From Echinostoma caproni (lineage: Eukaryota > Platyhelminthes > Trematoda > Plagiorchiida > Echinostomatidae): a stretch of 64,000 nt of DNA. The stretch lies in NCBI GenBank assembly GCA_900618425.1, contig UZAN01039852.1, positions 1 to 64,000 of the forward strand, read 5' to 3'. Both the position numbers and the translations under genes were made by a program. Shown here one piece after another: positions 1 to 10,497 of this stretch (position 1 is the stretch's first letter; the number at the start of each line of letters is the position of its first letter). Under the pieces are notes generated by a model. That model saw nothing but the letters and a program-made list of their open reading frames with translations, did no database searches and was not told the origin of the DNA.

Positions 1-1728
1 TAGTGTCACTTCGGTATCCAATTACCGAACGTCAATCAGTTTCGGTTTCACCCCACACCTGACCTGACCTGACTTGACCTTGAAGCGCTGTCATGACAAT
101 ACAACTCACCGATTTTATGAAACATGTTGCACACAAACTCAATTAATTCCGTTGTAAATAAGCAATTTAGTTCCCCAAATTTTTTGATATTTAAAAGAAT
201 CCAAAATAATAATTTCTCATTTAATTGCATATTAGCTTGCGTTGAGTTGCGTATATGCATATATGCATGCATGCATGCATATGTAATGACCCCCAGTCAG
301 CACAGGGGTACACTCGAGTCACCGTTTCGTCACGAGGGGGCATGTCGATAAATACTTCATGAAATACAAAACTGATTGCGCAAATGACTTGGAAAAAATC
401 GAAATAGTCGATTTTGTACCAAAAATTCAAGATATAATCAACCATTTCCATAAATAAACTGTTTTTCATTTCATAGAAATTGACTTATTTAGTGTGTTAT
501 ATTTCGCATTTGCAGTGTTTCTGACCCACTAAACTGTGCTAAATTATCCTATTTACTTCTAAGTATTTTATTTTTTATCAATTACACCCTTGATAATCGT
601 ATTTTAACAAGTTTGGCGGCCGCCATTACAGAGGCCAATTCACCCGGGTGAATCGGCCAATTTTGAATGCCCGTGAATACCGTTTCAGTTGAAAACCGGT
701 CCAAGTTTTGGAGTAAAAATCCTACATAGACGCTTCTTTGCAGCTAGCTACAGTTAGCTAGCATGCCACCTAGGCTAACAGCTGTAAGCCTAGGCAAACA
801 GATCTTTATTCAACCAAGTAGCACTACAGTCACAGTTGAGTCACCGGTATGTCACCGGAGAGTCGCCTGAGAGCCACCGACAGTCACCGTTGTCTACCCT
901 TTTGAACAAGCTCGATGCCTGTCGGGGTAAATAAAAAAATGGTAATCTCTATATATAGAGATTTAAGCACTTAGTCTCTGAATAAAAGTAATTATTAATC
1001 ATTAGCTTCGAATTATCGTGTTTTCATATAGGTACTTCACTGTTTATGCAAAAGTTATCAAATGTGTAATTCTTTTAATCCTTCCTGTAATCATTCCCAG
1101 GCGGCATGAGCGTTACCTGGGCGTCCCCGGGCAGTCACCTGAACATCCCTTGTGTGACCGCCTCCAGCGTCACCTGAGCGTCCGGAGGCGACACATATTG
1201 GGGACGCTCGGGTGACGGTCGTAAAAAAAACAATTTGGTAGCAACGGCGTCTAATTTTTCAATTTACCCAAAACTATATACCCTTAATCTCGTAACATAT
1301 GCGACACTTACTAATATTTATGTACATCAATCGTGATCTAAAACAATTTCCTATTATTCGCCTTCTTACCTTTGGGTTCTATGCTAACATATATATACAT
1401 AACGCGCAACTCAGTATTCATAAACTTCACATATCTGTCAACTAATTCTTTGATTCCGTGGAGCGCTTCCAACCCAGTATCAAAAGTATAGTATCAATTA
1501 TTATAAATAAAGTTTTATTGCAATATGTACAGTGTTAAGAAAATACAGATTTCAATTGTCATTTGCATGTTCTTTGTTGTCCACGTTCGGAACATCATCT
1601 AAATTGGATGTTAAGAATTCGGATTAGTAAACCTGTTAACAAAAAATGATATGGCCGAACATTGTAATGTAATCACGGATACACTTACTTATTGCAGGTT
1701 GTTCTCCTGTTGTCGACAAACGACCACG
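1..1728. other. Intergenic, no gene seen; short repeats
   Basis: No supported coding exon. It contains a short CCTGA tandem (about 53-79), an alternating ATGC/TATA tract (251-283) and two clusters of degenerate GTCACC units (836-892 and 1096-1225). The second cluster can fold back on itself: GCGTCACCTGAGCGTCC pairs with GGACGCTCGGGTGACG. Confidence 0.7.
836..1225. repeat. Degenerate GTCACC/GCGTC minisatellite clusters
   Basis: Units of about 12-16 bp built on GTCACC, GAGTC and GAGCGTCC recur at 836-892 and 1096-1225, with single-copy DNA between them. Related GAGCGTC/GTGAC words reappear at 4975-5042 and 7120-7170. The units are imperfect, so the period is only approximate. Confidence 0.55.
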
Positions 1729-2845
1729 TTAGATCCATCTCTGAATCCTCTCTGTGATGTACTTACTACTTCCATCACGGAAGTCATGTCGCATTACGGC
1801 ATCTGTATGGGTAAATATCAAAATAACTTCCACCGACAATAGGACTTGCAGTCTTGCTACCGATAATGGCTTGTTTACCATTCACACCCCTCCAGTTGAT
1901 GCTCGGAAGAAGTTCCTCCGAAATCAATAGCCGTATGATATCTCGAGTGCAATCCGCGGCCATGGTCGCTATTGCACAACATTTTCATCTAAAACCATTT
2001 GGCCAAGAAGATGATTGTAATAACCATTAACTCACGGTAGTTTTCGCAAGATAGTTTTCGTTTCAGTTCATTGAACTCCGCCAGTGTTCGAACTGGAATG
2101 CTGCATACCATCAAGCCCGCCTGGCTCATTGCTCTTTGTGCAAGAGACACGTTGTGTAACTCCAATTGAATCTCCCTAATATTAGAATGCAAGGCTGCAA
2201 TGGCTTCTGGAAGATATTAGAACAATTGTGGTCACAACTTACCGAAAAGCATATCTCCGTATTTGTGGGGATTGAGAGGCGGCTGCACCTCACTTTTCTC
2301 CTTATTCCTGTAAAGACAAAATGTGGAAGTGTGTTTATTAAACAAGTTAAAGTTACTGCAGCATGTTATCCGACGCCCGTTTTTTTAGGTGTTGAGAACA
2401 TTTTGGGATCTAAATATGTAACAACCATAATAAATTATGTACCTGCTGGTGAACGGCATCATGCATCATGTCCATTTCTCGTAGTGACTTTGAAACGGAC
2501 ATGTCATCCAGACAAGGAGGACTTCTGGACTTGTCTAAATCTATTGGACTTTGTGGCTTGTGATCGTCGCCGTTGGATGTGCTATCTAATCTTGCAAATG
2601 GTTTTCTACAAATTGAATTTACAAAATAATGTACTTACGTTTTGCGCTGGCCATACCTTTCCACGGCGAAGGTGGTATCCATCGACTGCACCTCCGTTTC
2701 ATCGTTTAATACGCTTTCCAGGCCTAAAGCCTCAGCACAGGTGTCTTCCAAAGTTATAACATGAGTTAAACTTACCAAAAAATCTATGCACACGAATCTC
2801 GTGCATATAAAAATGTATCGGAGGAGGTTGACGTTGCTCTATCAT
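1729..2845 (-). CDS. Spliced gene with DUF4806-like C-terminal domain
   Basis: Seven phase-consistent exons on the - strand: 2845-2776, 2744-2639, 2605-2443, 2300-2243, 2206-2036, 1968-1879, 1802-1729, giving 732 nt, 243 residues plus TAA. The N-terminal half is polar, serine- and aspartate-rich. Residues about 165-243 read IPVRTLAEFNELKRKL, then TRDIIRLLISEELLPSINWR with GVNG, then an ITERIQRW helix, which is the layout of DUF4806 (a strand, an FN/FD-rich helix, an NW.G turn, a terminal helix-W). DUF4806 proteins are of unknown function, often multicopy and sometimes transposon-linked. The reading frame is open upstream of ATG 2845 to about 2920, so the start is uncertain. The first intron would be only 31 bp. 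Acceptor 2301-2302 was preferred over one 7 bp upstream because the latter adds an immediate stop. The gene faces away from CFAP70. Confidence 0.58.
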
Positions 2846-2907
2846 TCTGCTCGTTTTGTTGCTGAAAACCTTGGGCCAAAACGTCTGGTTGGTGCGAATC
2901 AAGCAAC

Positions 2908-2937
2908 TCATTGTAAGCATATATATGCTTACAATGA
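2908..2937. repeat. Perfect 30-nt palindrome
   Basis: All 15 base pairs match around a TATATA centre (GTAAGCATATATATGCTTAC with five further pairs on each side). It sits just beyond the first exon of the DUF4806-like gene, overlapping the open frame upstream of its ATG, and a second imperfect palindrome (2933-2954) overlaps it. Confidence 0.85.
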
Positions 2938-5547
2938 TTCGTTAATGAATCATTCCGAAAAGCTACCGCTGTATTTACCACGACACTCAATTTAAATCCT
3001 AAACTTTTTCTAAACCAAAAATTGTTCTTTATGACGCTGTTCACTAACATCTACCAGTTAATACCCATTACTCTTTTGTTCTCGCCGTAAAGCATCATAC
3101 ACTAAACTTGATGAATGATCATTCTATCAAAATTTAAATATCCAGGAGTAAGTAAAATACAATATTTTCGCAAAATATTTCGCATTTAACTTTGCAGCTG
3201 ATGTAGAATAGCATAGTAAAAAGTAGATTTTTTAATAGAATTAACTTCTTTTCTCTGCGATACGCATAGAGGAATTGAATAGAATTAAAATTCCTCAAGT
3301 ATTTCTACACATAGAATCCGATTTTGAAATAGTTAGTTCATAAAAATCTGTGTTTTGATTACCTGCCCCCTGGTGACTCAGCGGTGTCTCTCGAGTGTAT
3401 ACCTGAGCTGCCTGGGAAATTCGGCTGAACGTTAGCATTGAGGGAGGTTGATGTACTAGAACAGTAACTTCACTTGATGCTACAGTGGCAAGGACGCTCT
3501 GACCAATGTACGAAGCTTTTGTACGACCGCATTTAGAGTACTACATACACGCAGTACAGAGAAGTTTTATCAGAATGATTAGTGGTGTTCCAGGCGAAAT
3601 CATAAAATAAATGGCTGATGTCCATTGGATCGTTCTTACAGTATCTTCTTCGTTTTAGAGGATTTCAATGAGACGTTTAAACAACTAAAAAGGCATTCAG
3701 TAACTGAAAGACTACTGTTTACGCTCAATCACATTAAAACCATCAGAGGACATGAAATAGAAACGGAAGAAACGACAGACTAACGGGAGCGCCATGGCGC
3801 AAGTTTGCTTCTACTGTGTGGTAAAGTAATGGAACAAGTTACCACTCACAGTAGTTGCAGTGATCTCTGTTGCGCAATTTAAACGAAGGCGAGACAACTC
3901 TGTGCAGAAGTGTTCCAGTAGTAATACTAGCAGCAGTCTCAAAGTTACTATTCACATCTCCCTTACTTAGCTTTCATTCTATCTCACTGTCACTCTTTTA
4001 CACCATTCACCTCACGCTTGACTATCACAACACTTCACAGTCTCCAAGCAGCCATCATGGGCGGCTTAACAGTTCAGTGAGGTGCGGTGCCTGTGTAACC
4101 ATTGAGACTGCTTATTTCCCGAGGGCGATGCTGCTTTTCATTTCCTTTCTCGTAGGTATAACATACATCACAAAATTGTGGAACTACCTGGCAGCTGAAG
4201 CACAGTGGTAACCATCAGCTCACAAATCCAAGAACCTGAAGTCCCCTGGCCGAAACCTACAGTTCTGTGACATGACCTGACCTACCCGTGGGCAGGGAAC
4301 TCCAAATCGCTGGGTTTGGCAAGCTGGCCGTCATGTATTACTTTGTCGAAAGCCTTACCAAAATCAACGAATAATACTTCCATGTCAGTTCAGGTCAAGT
4401 TACTACTACCAAACGTTTGTTTGGTCCAGCTTATCTACAGTAGCTTGATGCACGGGAGATTATTCCCGTTCACATCTATTTCAAGCCTTAAATGAGAGGT
4501 GCTAATATAAAATGTGGAAAATCGGAAGAACAAAGGTAGATAATTTGAGAAATATTAACATTAGGAGGTATGTTTATCGCAAAATCCTTCTCTCAAAAGC
4601 TTTAGCAAGCTCGCCTACTCACCCCAATGATGGTTAGCCGCAGTCCTGGCCGTCTTGCGCTCACACTGCGGATCAGCCTGGGAACTTACATGTGTTGTAC
4701 CAGTAAACAACCAAAATCCTCTTGTCGGTCGAAGGATGGGGAACAGGTTCGAAGTGCTCTTCTCAACGCTCCTTAGGAGTCATATACGGCAGCAGTCAAA
4801 TAGATACCGCTGCTTTTGTAGCGTTAGTGACTATTGGGTCTGTAACTGCACCACAAGAACTCAAATTAGTTGGAATTTAGCACAGAATGTTATTGTTTTA
4901 ACCCTCAAGGCTCAAGCTAAATCAGACATGGAGGGATGGCAGTGGTGGTCTCCCTGGTCCTTCTTGTGACAGTCCTATGAGCGTCAGCTGACAGTTCTTT
5001 GAGTATCTTTTGAGTGACCCATCTACAATTCCCTGAGCGTTCAAAATTACTCGGCAAGGGAAAGGTCAAATAATTTTTTCGACAGAAGCTTTTGGGCGGA
5101 ACTTTTAAACCTGACTCTAAGACACTCACCTTATCAGAAAACTTTCAATAATGATGAGGAAACACTTATTCCTACTTAGATTACTTATGCCTTCTTTTAT
5201 GGTCTTACGTCTAGCTAGTCGCCAGTATCAGTGGAATACTTATTTTTGTTTTATTTAAAGACTCATATAAGTACGTTCAATGCAATCACTGGTAAAACTA
5301 ACCATAACCCGAATAGAGACAAATAAATTAACCATTTAAATTAGAACAGATAAATTTTTATATTTTAGTTGTGGAAATATAAATATATCCGAGAAAATCT
5401 GTGTATATCTTCTGGTTTTACATTCATAGAGATGGTTTCGGCTCTGGCTTAGTTGGATCTACAAGTAATTTTTAAAGATAATCCAACTAATTTTATTTCA
5501 AGTTGAATTATACTAAAGTTGAAAAGGATATATTTTCACAAACTTAC
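2921..5547. other. Intergenic apart from the CR1-like fragment
   Basis: Outside the CR1-like fragment I see no coding exon that can be supported. ORFs at 3870-4211 and 4655-4969 have no recognisable domain. The stretch 4975-5042 has loose GAGCGTC/GTGAC repeats. Confidence 0.5.
3505..3830 (+). mobile_element. CR1-like non-LTR retrotransposon 3' fragment
   Basis: The frame from 3507 reads YEAFVRPHLEYYIHAVQ, then RSFIRMISGVPGEII and a stop. LVRPHLEY followed by VQRRATRMI is the classic end of reverse transcriptase in CR1/L2-type elements; here the bases between the two motifs are deleted. Further on, in shifted frames, an FETFKQLKR-like segment continues the family C-terminus. It is a 5'-truncated, decayed copy with no host function inferred. 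Confidence 0.6.
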
Positions 5548-5940
5548 CAAAGGCACCGCACTCCTGTGGTCGACTTCCTCTAATCAATCTTTGATTTTGT
5601 TCTTGAATAAACTGCACGATGGAATCGTAGCATTTATGCCTCATTAAAACATCTGTATTTAATGAAATTTAAATCCATACTGTTACTAACCGCTAATCAC
5701 CAAAACTATTTTTCTATCTGCGAGGGCTAATATGCTAGTAGCACCCCTTGATTTAACAATTTTCAGTATCTTTTCTGAGACAAATAATCCAAAATATCCC
5801 GAGTACGATCTTCGGCAGGTTTTGCACTCGATTAAGATAGCATATTTATCCCTAAACTGAATATCATCCACATGCAGACTACATAGTACAACTTTGTAAA
5901 AGTTTATTAACTGAAGCTGTGCTTTAAATCCTTCGTATTT
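5548..5940 (-). CDS. Two exons of an unrecognised gene
   Basis: On the - strand an open exon (about 5937-5691) reads KAQLQLINFYKVVLCSLHVD, then CKTCRRSYSGYFGLFVSEKI and GATSILALADRKIVLVIS. It ends at a GTTAGT donor with one leftover base. A TACAG acceptor then opens a 105 bp exon (5652-5548): DVLMRHKCYDSIVQFIQEQN followed by QRLIRGSRPQECGAFG, ending at GTAAGT. The phase is consistent across the 38 bp intron and the amino-acid composition looks coding, with a CxxC pair. I cannot assign a family. The 5' and 3' continuation was not found; phase does not let it join directly to the DUF4806-like gene downstream. Confidence 0.42.
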
Positions 5941-8773
5941 CTCTATGGTATTGACCGAAAAGTTACAGATTAGCAAACCCCAGTTATTTAGGAATTAGAT
6001 GTATTCATACATCAAATCCCTCATGAAATTCCAGGCCGGCAGCCATTTCCTTGTCCAACTCAGTAAGTAATCACTGGGTGACTTGATTTGAATATGAAAA
6101 TCACAAATGCATCATGATTGCAGTTAGTAACTATAAATTGTCTCTCCCCACTTCTTGCCTGAGGATAATAATGGGATTGATACCCCATTTTCCTTGTTTT
6201 TCTTTGTTAATTATAGGTTATTGATAAAAAAAATATTAAAACTTTTTCGAAATGAATTTTAATGGCATCTTATGGGGTGTTTAGGCTATTGGAGGAGAAG
6301 TTTAGCACCTAAGACGGGCTGAGCAGCGACGGGTTCACCGAATAAACCAAGCAGGCTTATCCAGAGGTTTCTCAAGTAGGGAGTAGATCGAGAACAAAGT
6401 CGAGTACGAGCGTCCGAGTGTATTGTGACCTGCAGTGGAAAGTATACTGAGAGCCAAGCGAAAGATACAACTCACCGGGAAATGTGTCATATTCGAGGTC
6501 ATATGCGACCTCGAAAAAGTGGGCAATAAAACAAAATGGGGTCTTTACATGAATCAGGGAAATGGTGTTGAAAAGTGAAAATAATGTTACTACAGAAGAT
6601 CTGTTATTGTTAATTTAAGTATGAAAATCCCTACGGGTTTGTCGACGGTACAGGTGAAAGTCACCTAATATCGATCCTCGGTTGCATGGTGAACATATCT
6701 TCAATTAATGGGGGACGAAGTGATCAATCACAATCGTCAGTTTATCTTTGCCTCTTCGGCAATCGCCCATGGATCAACATTTATCTGCAAGCAGCTAATC
6801 GACCATGCAGGACCGCTTCTTGAAAAACTGCAAGCTTATTTAACCACTACTGAATTACGCCAATTCTTTAACTTCCAATATCAAATTTATTATTCTATCA
6901 ATTTATTTTGTTCATCTGCTGGACTGCTTTGATAGTATTTATGTACGTTCCAGAAGGGACCCAAACAGGACTATAATCGGACGGTCCATCAAACAGGACT
7001 CCGTTGGGACGGCCCTTAACGGAGTGGTCCCGGTAGGAGTCGAACAGAACCCAAATAGGATGATCAACCATCCCGATCTGTGGATAGGGACCTCGGGTGA
7101 CGAAGTCTTTTCGATAGGTACCCTTGGGTGACAGATCGATGACTGTTGGGTAACGAACCGGTGACGCTCGTGCTGCATGGGCTCATTGTTTTACGTGAGA
7201 CGCAACGTTGACTTAAAATCCACTGATTGCAACGAACATGTTCGTTTTTCGTATCCTCTCAAGTACAAAAAGGAAGTTGTAAAATAATTAAAGTTATTAC
7301 TGTGAATGCTATAATTTTAATGACACAACGATGTTGGTTGGGAATTGTATTCGTCGATGTTTCGGTTACCGTGGGCAATCCTTCTCAAGGCAGGTTTTAC
7401 AACCAAATGACTCATCAATGGCCACATATATATATATGTCAATTTACTGAGAACTAAACTGCAGTTAATTTCTTTCTTTACCTAGTTAATTGTATCAGTG
7501 ATTATTGTAGTACAGTAAAAAAGTGAGTGCATTTACTTTACACATATAAGTGGTGTGAAGTATCCCTGAATTACCAAGATCTGGTATAATATGCCACAAT
7601 ACGTCCGGTTTCGATCCACATTTTTGATATACGTGGTTTGCAAATATAAGACTTTTATTGATTGAAGATGCTTGAGAGTCAGTTTTTAATTAGTTTGACA
7701 AGGTAAGATCCTGCGAACCCTTTAACAGCAACCATGCAAACCGTCTTGTCTTTGCGAGTGTCTCATCCTAAATGTAGTTACAAACATAAATAAGGTTAGT
7801 TAAGTTTGCTCTTTACTATACGAGCTGCTTATGTTGGACCGTCATGTACTAATGAGCTTCATGCTTAACGGTGGCTGTCCGAGGCTATAAGAGACATAAG
7901 CTTAAGAAATGATGTGAGGATAAGATTTTAAGAATCACCAAGTGATAGTACCTCAAACAGGTATCCTTCGTTCCCAAAATTACCAAGATTCGAAAATCTA
8001 CATTTGTTCCGTTTTGAACACTAAAATAAGTGGCACTGAGTCAACGACATTGCTATTCGCGTTGTTCTCAATTATCAAGTAAGGATGCTTATAGATATGT
8101 GTATGAACATGTAAACGGTGCCATTTTTACGTTGTTTAATAGAGGCTTACTCTCATTTTGCCTCCTTTAAGGTAGACACATTTTTGTCCACGTTAAACCT
8201 TGATACTTACTTTCTCCACATTGTAAACTTGATACTATTCAGTGAAGTTAAGACTAATTTCTTTCACTGAAAGATATTGAGGATGATGAGGTAATTGTGC
8301 TATTTGTGCCGAGCCTTTGAAAAACGAAATCAATTTGCGATGGTATTGAATGACTGCCTCAAGAGATTGGAATAATTTCATTTATTGGGGAGACTTTTAT
8401 TAATTAACTTCAATATGAAAATCAGCGTAGTTTACCACAATCTGAAAGCTCTCTAGATGTACAAAAGCCGAAAAAGTGGAAAACACCAGACCAAGTTGAC
8501 GTAGTTTTAGGGAGATTATAGAGAACTTAGTGACAGTCAAGTGATAAACTGATTGAAGTCTGGTTCTCTAAGCCGAGTAGATGCGAAGAATAATTGATTG
8601 ATTATGGCTTTCTTTAGCGTGCAGACAACTTGATGTTTTGAATTTCGGATTTTAAACCACCCGGTTGTGAATGCGAACCGGCGGTGCATGGTGCAATACC
8701 GTCTTCCCTAGCACCTAACAACATGCATATTTTACTTTCTAGGTGAAGGAACTCCGCCCGAGGCCGTACAAAT
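5941..8773. other. 5' flank of CFAP70, no gene seen
   Basis: Contains dispersed repeat copy 1 and a 6950-7170 stretch with short internal repeats (ACCCAAACAGGACT, ATCAAACAGGACTCC). No exon on either strand could be supported. Any CFAP70 5' UTR and promoter should lie here; no clear TATA or initiator element was identified. Confidence 0.5.
6304..6612 (+). repeat. Dispersed ~300 bp repeat, copy 1
   Basis: Begins TTTAGCACCTAAGACGG and includes ACTCACCGGGAAATGTG, ATTCGAGGTCATATGCGA, GGGCAATAAAACAAAAT and GGTCTTTACATGAATCA. The same blocks, in the same order and orientation, occur at 59189-59504, and more weakly at 58345-58480. An internal AATAAA and the size suggest a solo LTR, but no target-site duplication was recognised. 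Confidence 0.75.
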
Positions 8774-10178
8774 ATGACAACCAATAAAGAAAAGGACTCG
8801 GGGAATAAAATGCAAACCTCGTTGCTTTTTGAAGTGAAGGGTGTGACTGGTCTGGTACGGATTTGTATTATTCGCATGGTTTACTCAATAAACTCTGAAA
8901 ATTTGACAGTCCTCAGTCGGGGAGGAATCAAAATTTACCGTCAAATTGGAATACAACGGATCTGTAGTGGGTGAATCTCCCAAAGTGGATCTGGTCGATG
9001 GCAATGCCATATATCCAAATCACGTGTTTAAATACATCTATCCAATAAAAGACATCAGTGATCTGGAATTTTTGGTCAATAATCCTTTTGTTAGTGAGTG
9101 CACTGCCATGCAGATGCAATATGATTCTCGCATTGTCTAGTCACGGTGAACGAATTCAAACAAAAAGAGAAGAAACAAAAGGAGAGCAAAATAGATTTGA
9201 TCGGTGAAGTTGCGTTCGATTGTCTGGAACTGATTCAAGGTAAACGTAAACTGATTCACTCATCAACCACACTGATGATAGGTGAAGTGTCTATTGAAAA
9301 AGTGTTGCCACTTTTAAAACGGATTCCGGCAAATCACGGATTAGAAGATGTAAGCAAAACTCTCCAACCGTTACGTAACTGAGAGTTTTCAGCCACAAGT
9401 GACAATTGTCATTTCGATCGATGGTTGGTCGATTGGAAAGAAAGAGTTGGAAGAGTGTAACATGCTGTTTGTTCACCTGGATTCACTACAATCGCCTCCG
9501 GAAAAACTAAGTACCAAGGACAGTACGTCCTCTTTCGTCACAGTTCTACCTCTGTGCAGTACAACTGAGGTGAATTCGTTCTCTTTTACCAGTTAATCCG
9601 TTCCTTTTTATAGTCGGATAATGTGATTCAATTTAACAATGGCGCTACTCGTATTCCTACCGATAGTGACTATTACGAGAAGTTACGGAGATGGAATCAA
9701 CAGAATCCGGCGCCAGGAGCCGTGGGATATATTCCGGGAAGGTGAGACACCATGTGCGGAAAACTGATCGTTATCGCTGATTTACAGTTTTCAAGATAAC
9801 CGTTTTAAACTGAATGAAGAAGACGGCGATTTTCGCACCCCAGAATATGCAGCCTTTCGTCAAACTTGTGATATGGAACGACCGAAAATTGTATGGAATC
9901 AGGAGCGTCGATGCATTTTAACAAACGATTTGGGTAAAACGTGAGTTCCTTTCGTTACACCACCACAATCTTTAAACACAAAGCTTTCGCAGTCGAATAG
10001 CAGCACAAAAGCTTTGGCCTGTAGAGATTGCCAAATGGCAAAAGTCATCCGCAACGAAAGGAAAAAAGGTAATTGTATTGTCGGAGAGATAATTTTAATT
10101 CATTTTAGGATAATGAGGCACCGCTAAGTTTTCATGGTGTGGCATACGTCAATCTGACGCCCCTGATCTATCCCGGAG
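8774..10178 (+). CDS. CFAP70: CFAP70 exons 1-8: N-terminal C2-like region with tiny introns
   Basis: Codes for residues 1 to about 359. Exon 1 (27 residues) has little conservation and is placed by the ATG, the donor at 8855 and matching phase. Exon 2 opens with a glycine-acid-rich turn and [15 protein letters not shown], matching the first conserved block of the family. Exon 3 carries KEKKQKE and the strand pair [10 protein letters not shown]. Exon 5 has an FNNG motif, exon 6 an IVWNQERRC segment and exon 7 [15 protein letters not shown], the best conserved motif of this half. Exon 8 has [18 protein letters not shown]. The seven introns are only 55, 47, 43, 44, 46, 52 and 40 bp. This part of the protein is the region reported to direct ciliary localisation in other species. 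Confidence 0.92.
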
Positions 10179-10435
10179 GTATGTTACACACCAAAAAAAC
10201 TGTTATGTTTTTGAACTAATTGATGACTGAATTTAGTCAAATATTTAAAATTGGAGAACAAAATGAACTAACAAACATTAGAAAAAACGGTTTCAGAACA
10301 TTCAAAGGCAAACTGATAAGTTTTTATCTATCAATGCTTTTTTAATTAATCTTTAGCACTATAGACAGCACACAAGCAGCGTAGTTTGATTTAAATTTTG
10401 AGAACATGGGTCTGGCAACTCGCATAAACTCAAGT

Positions 10436-10497
<62 letters not shown>

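Noticed and set aside
2166..2759. 197-residue + strand ORF
   Set aside because: It is antisense to the phase-consistent exons of the - strand DUF4806-like gene and has no domain.
7840..7885. Hammerhead-like GTACTAATGAGC string
   Set aside because: No CGAAA strand or stem II follows at the right distance, and no tRNA-like head precedes it.
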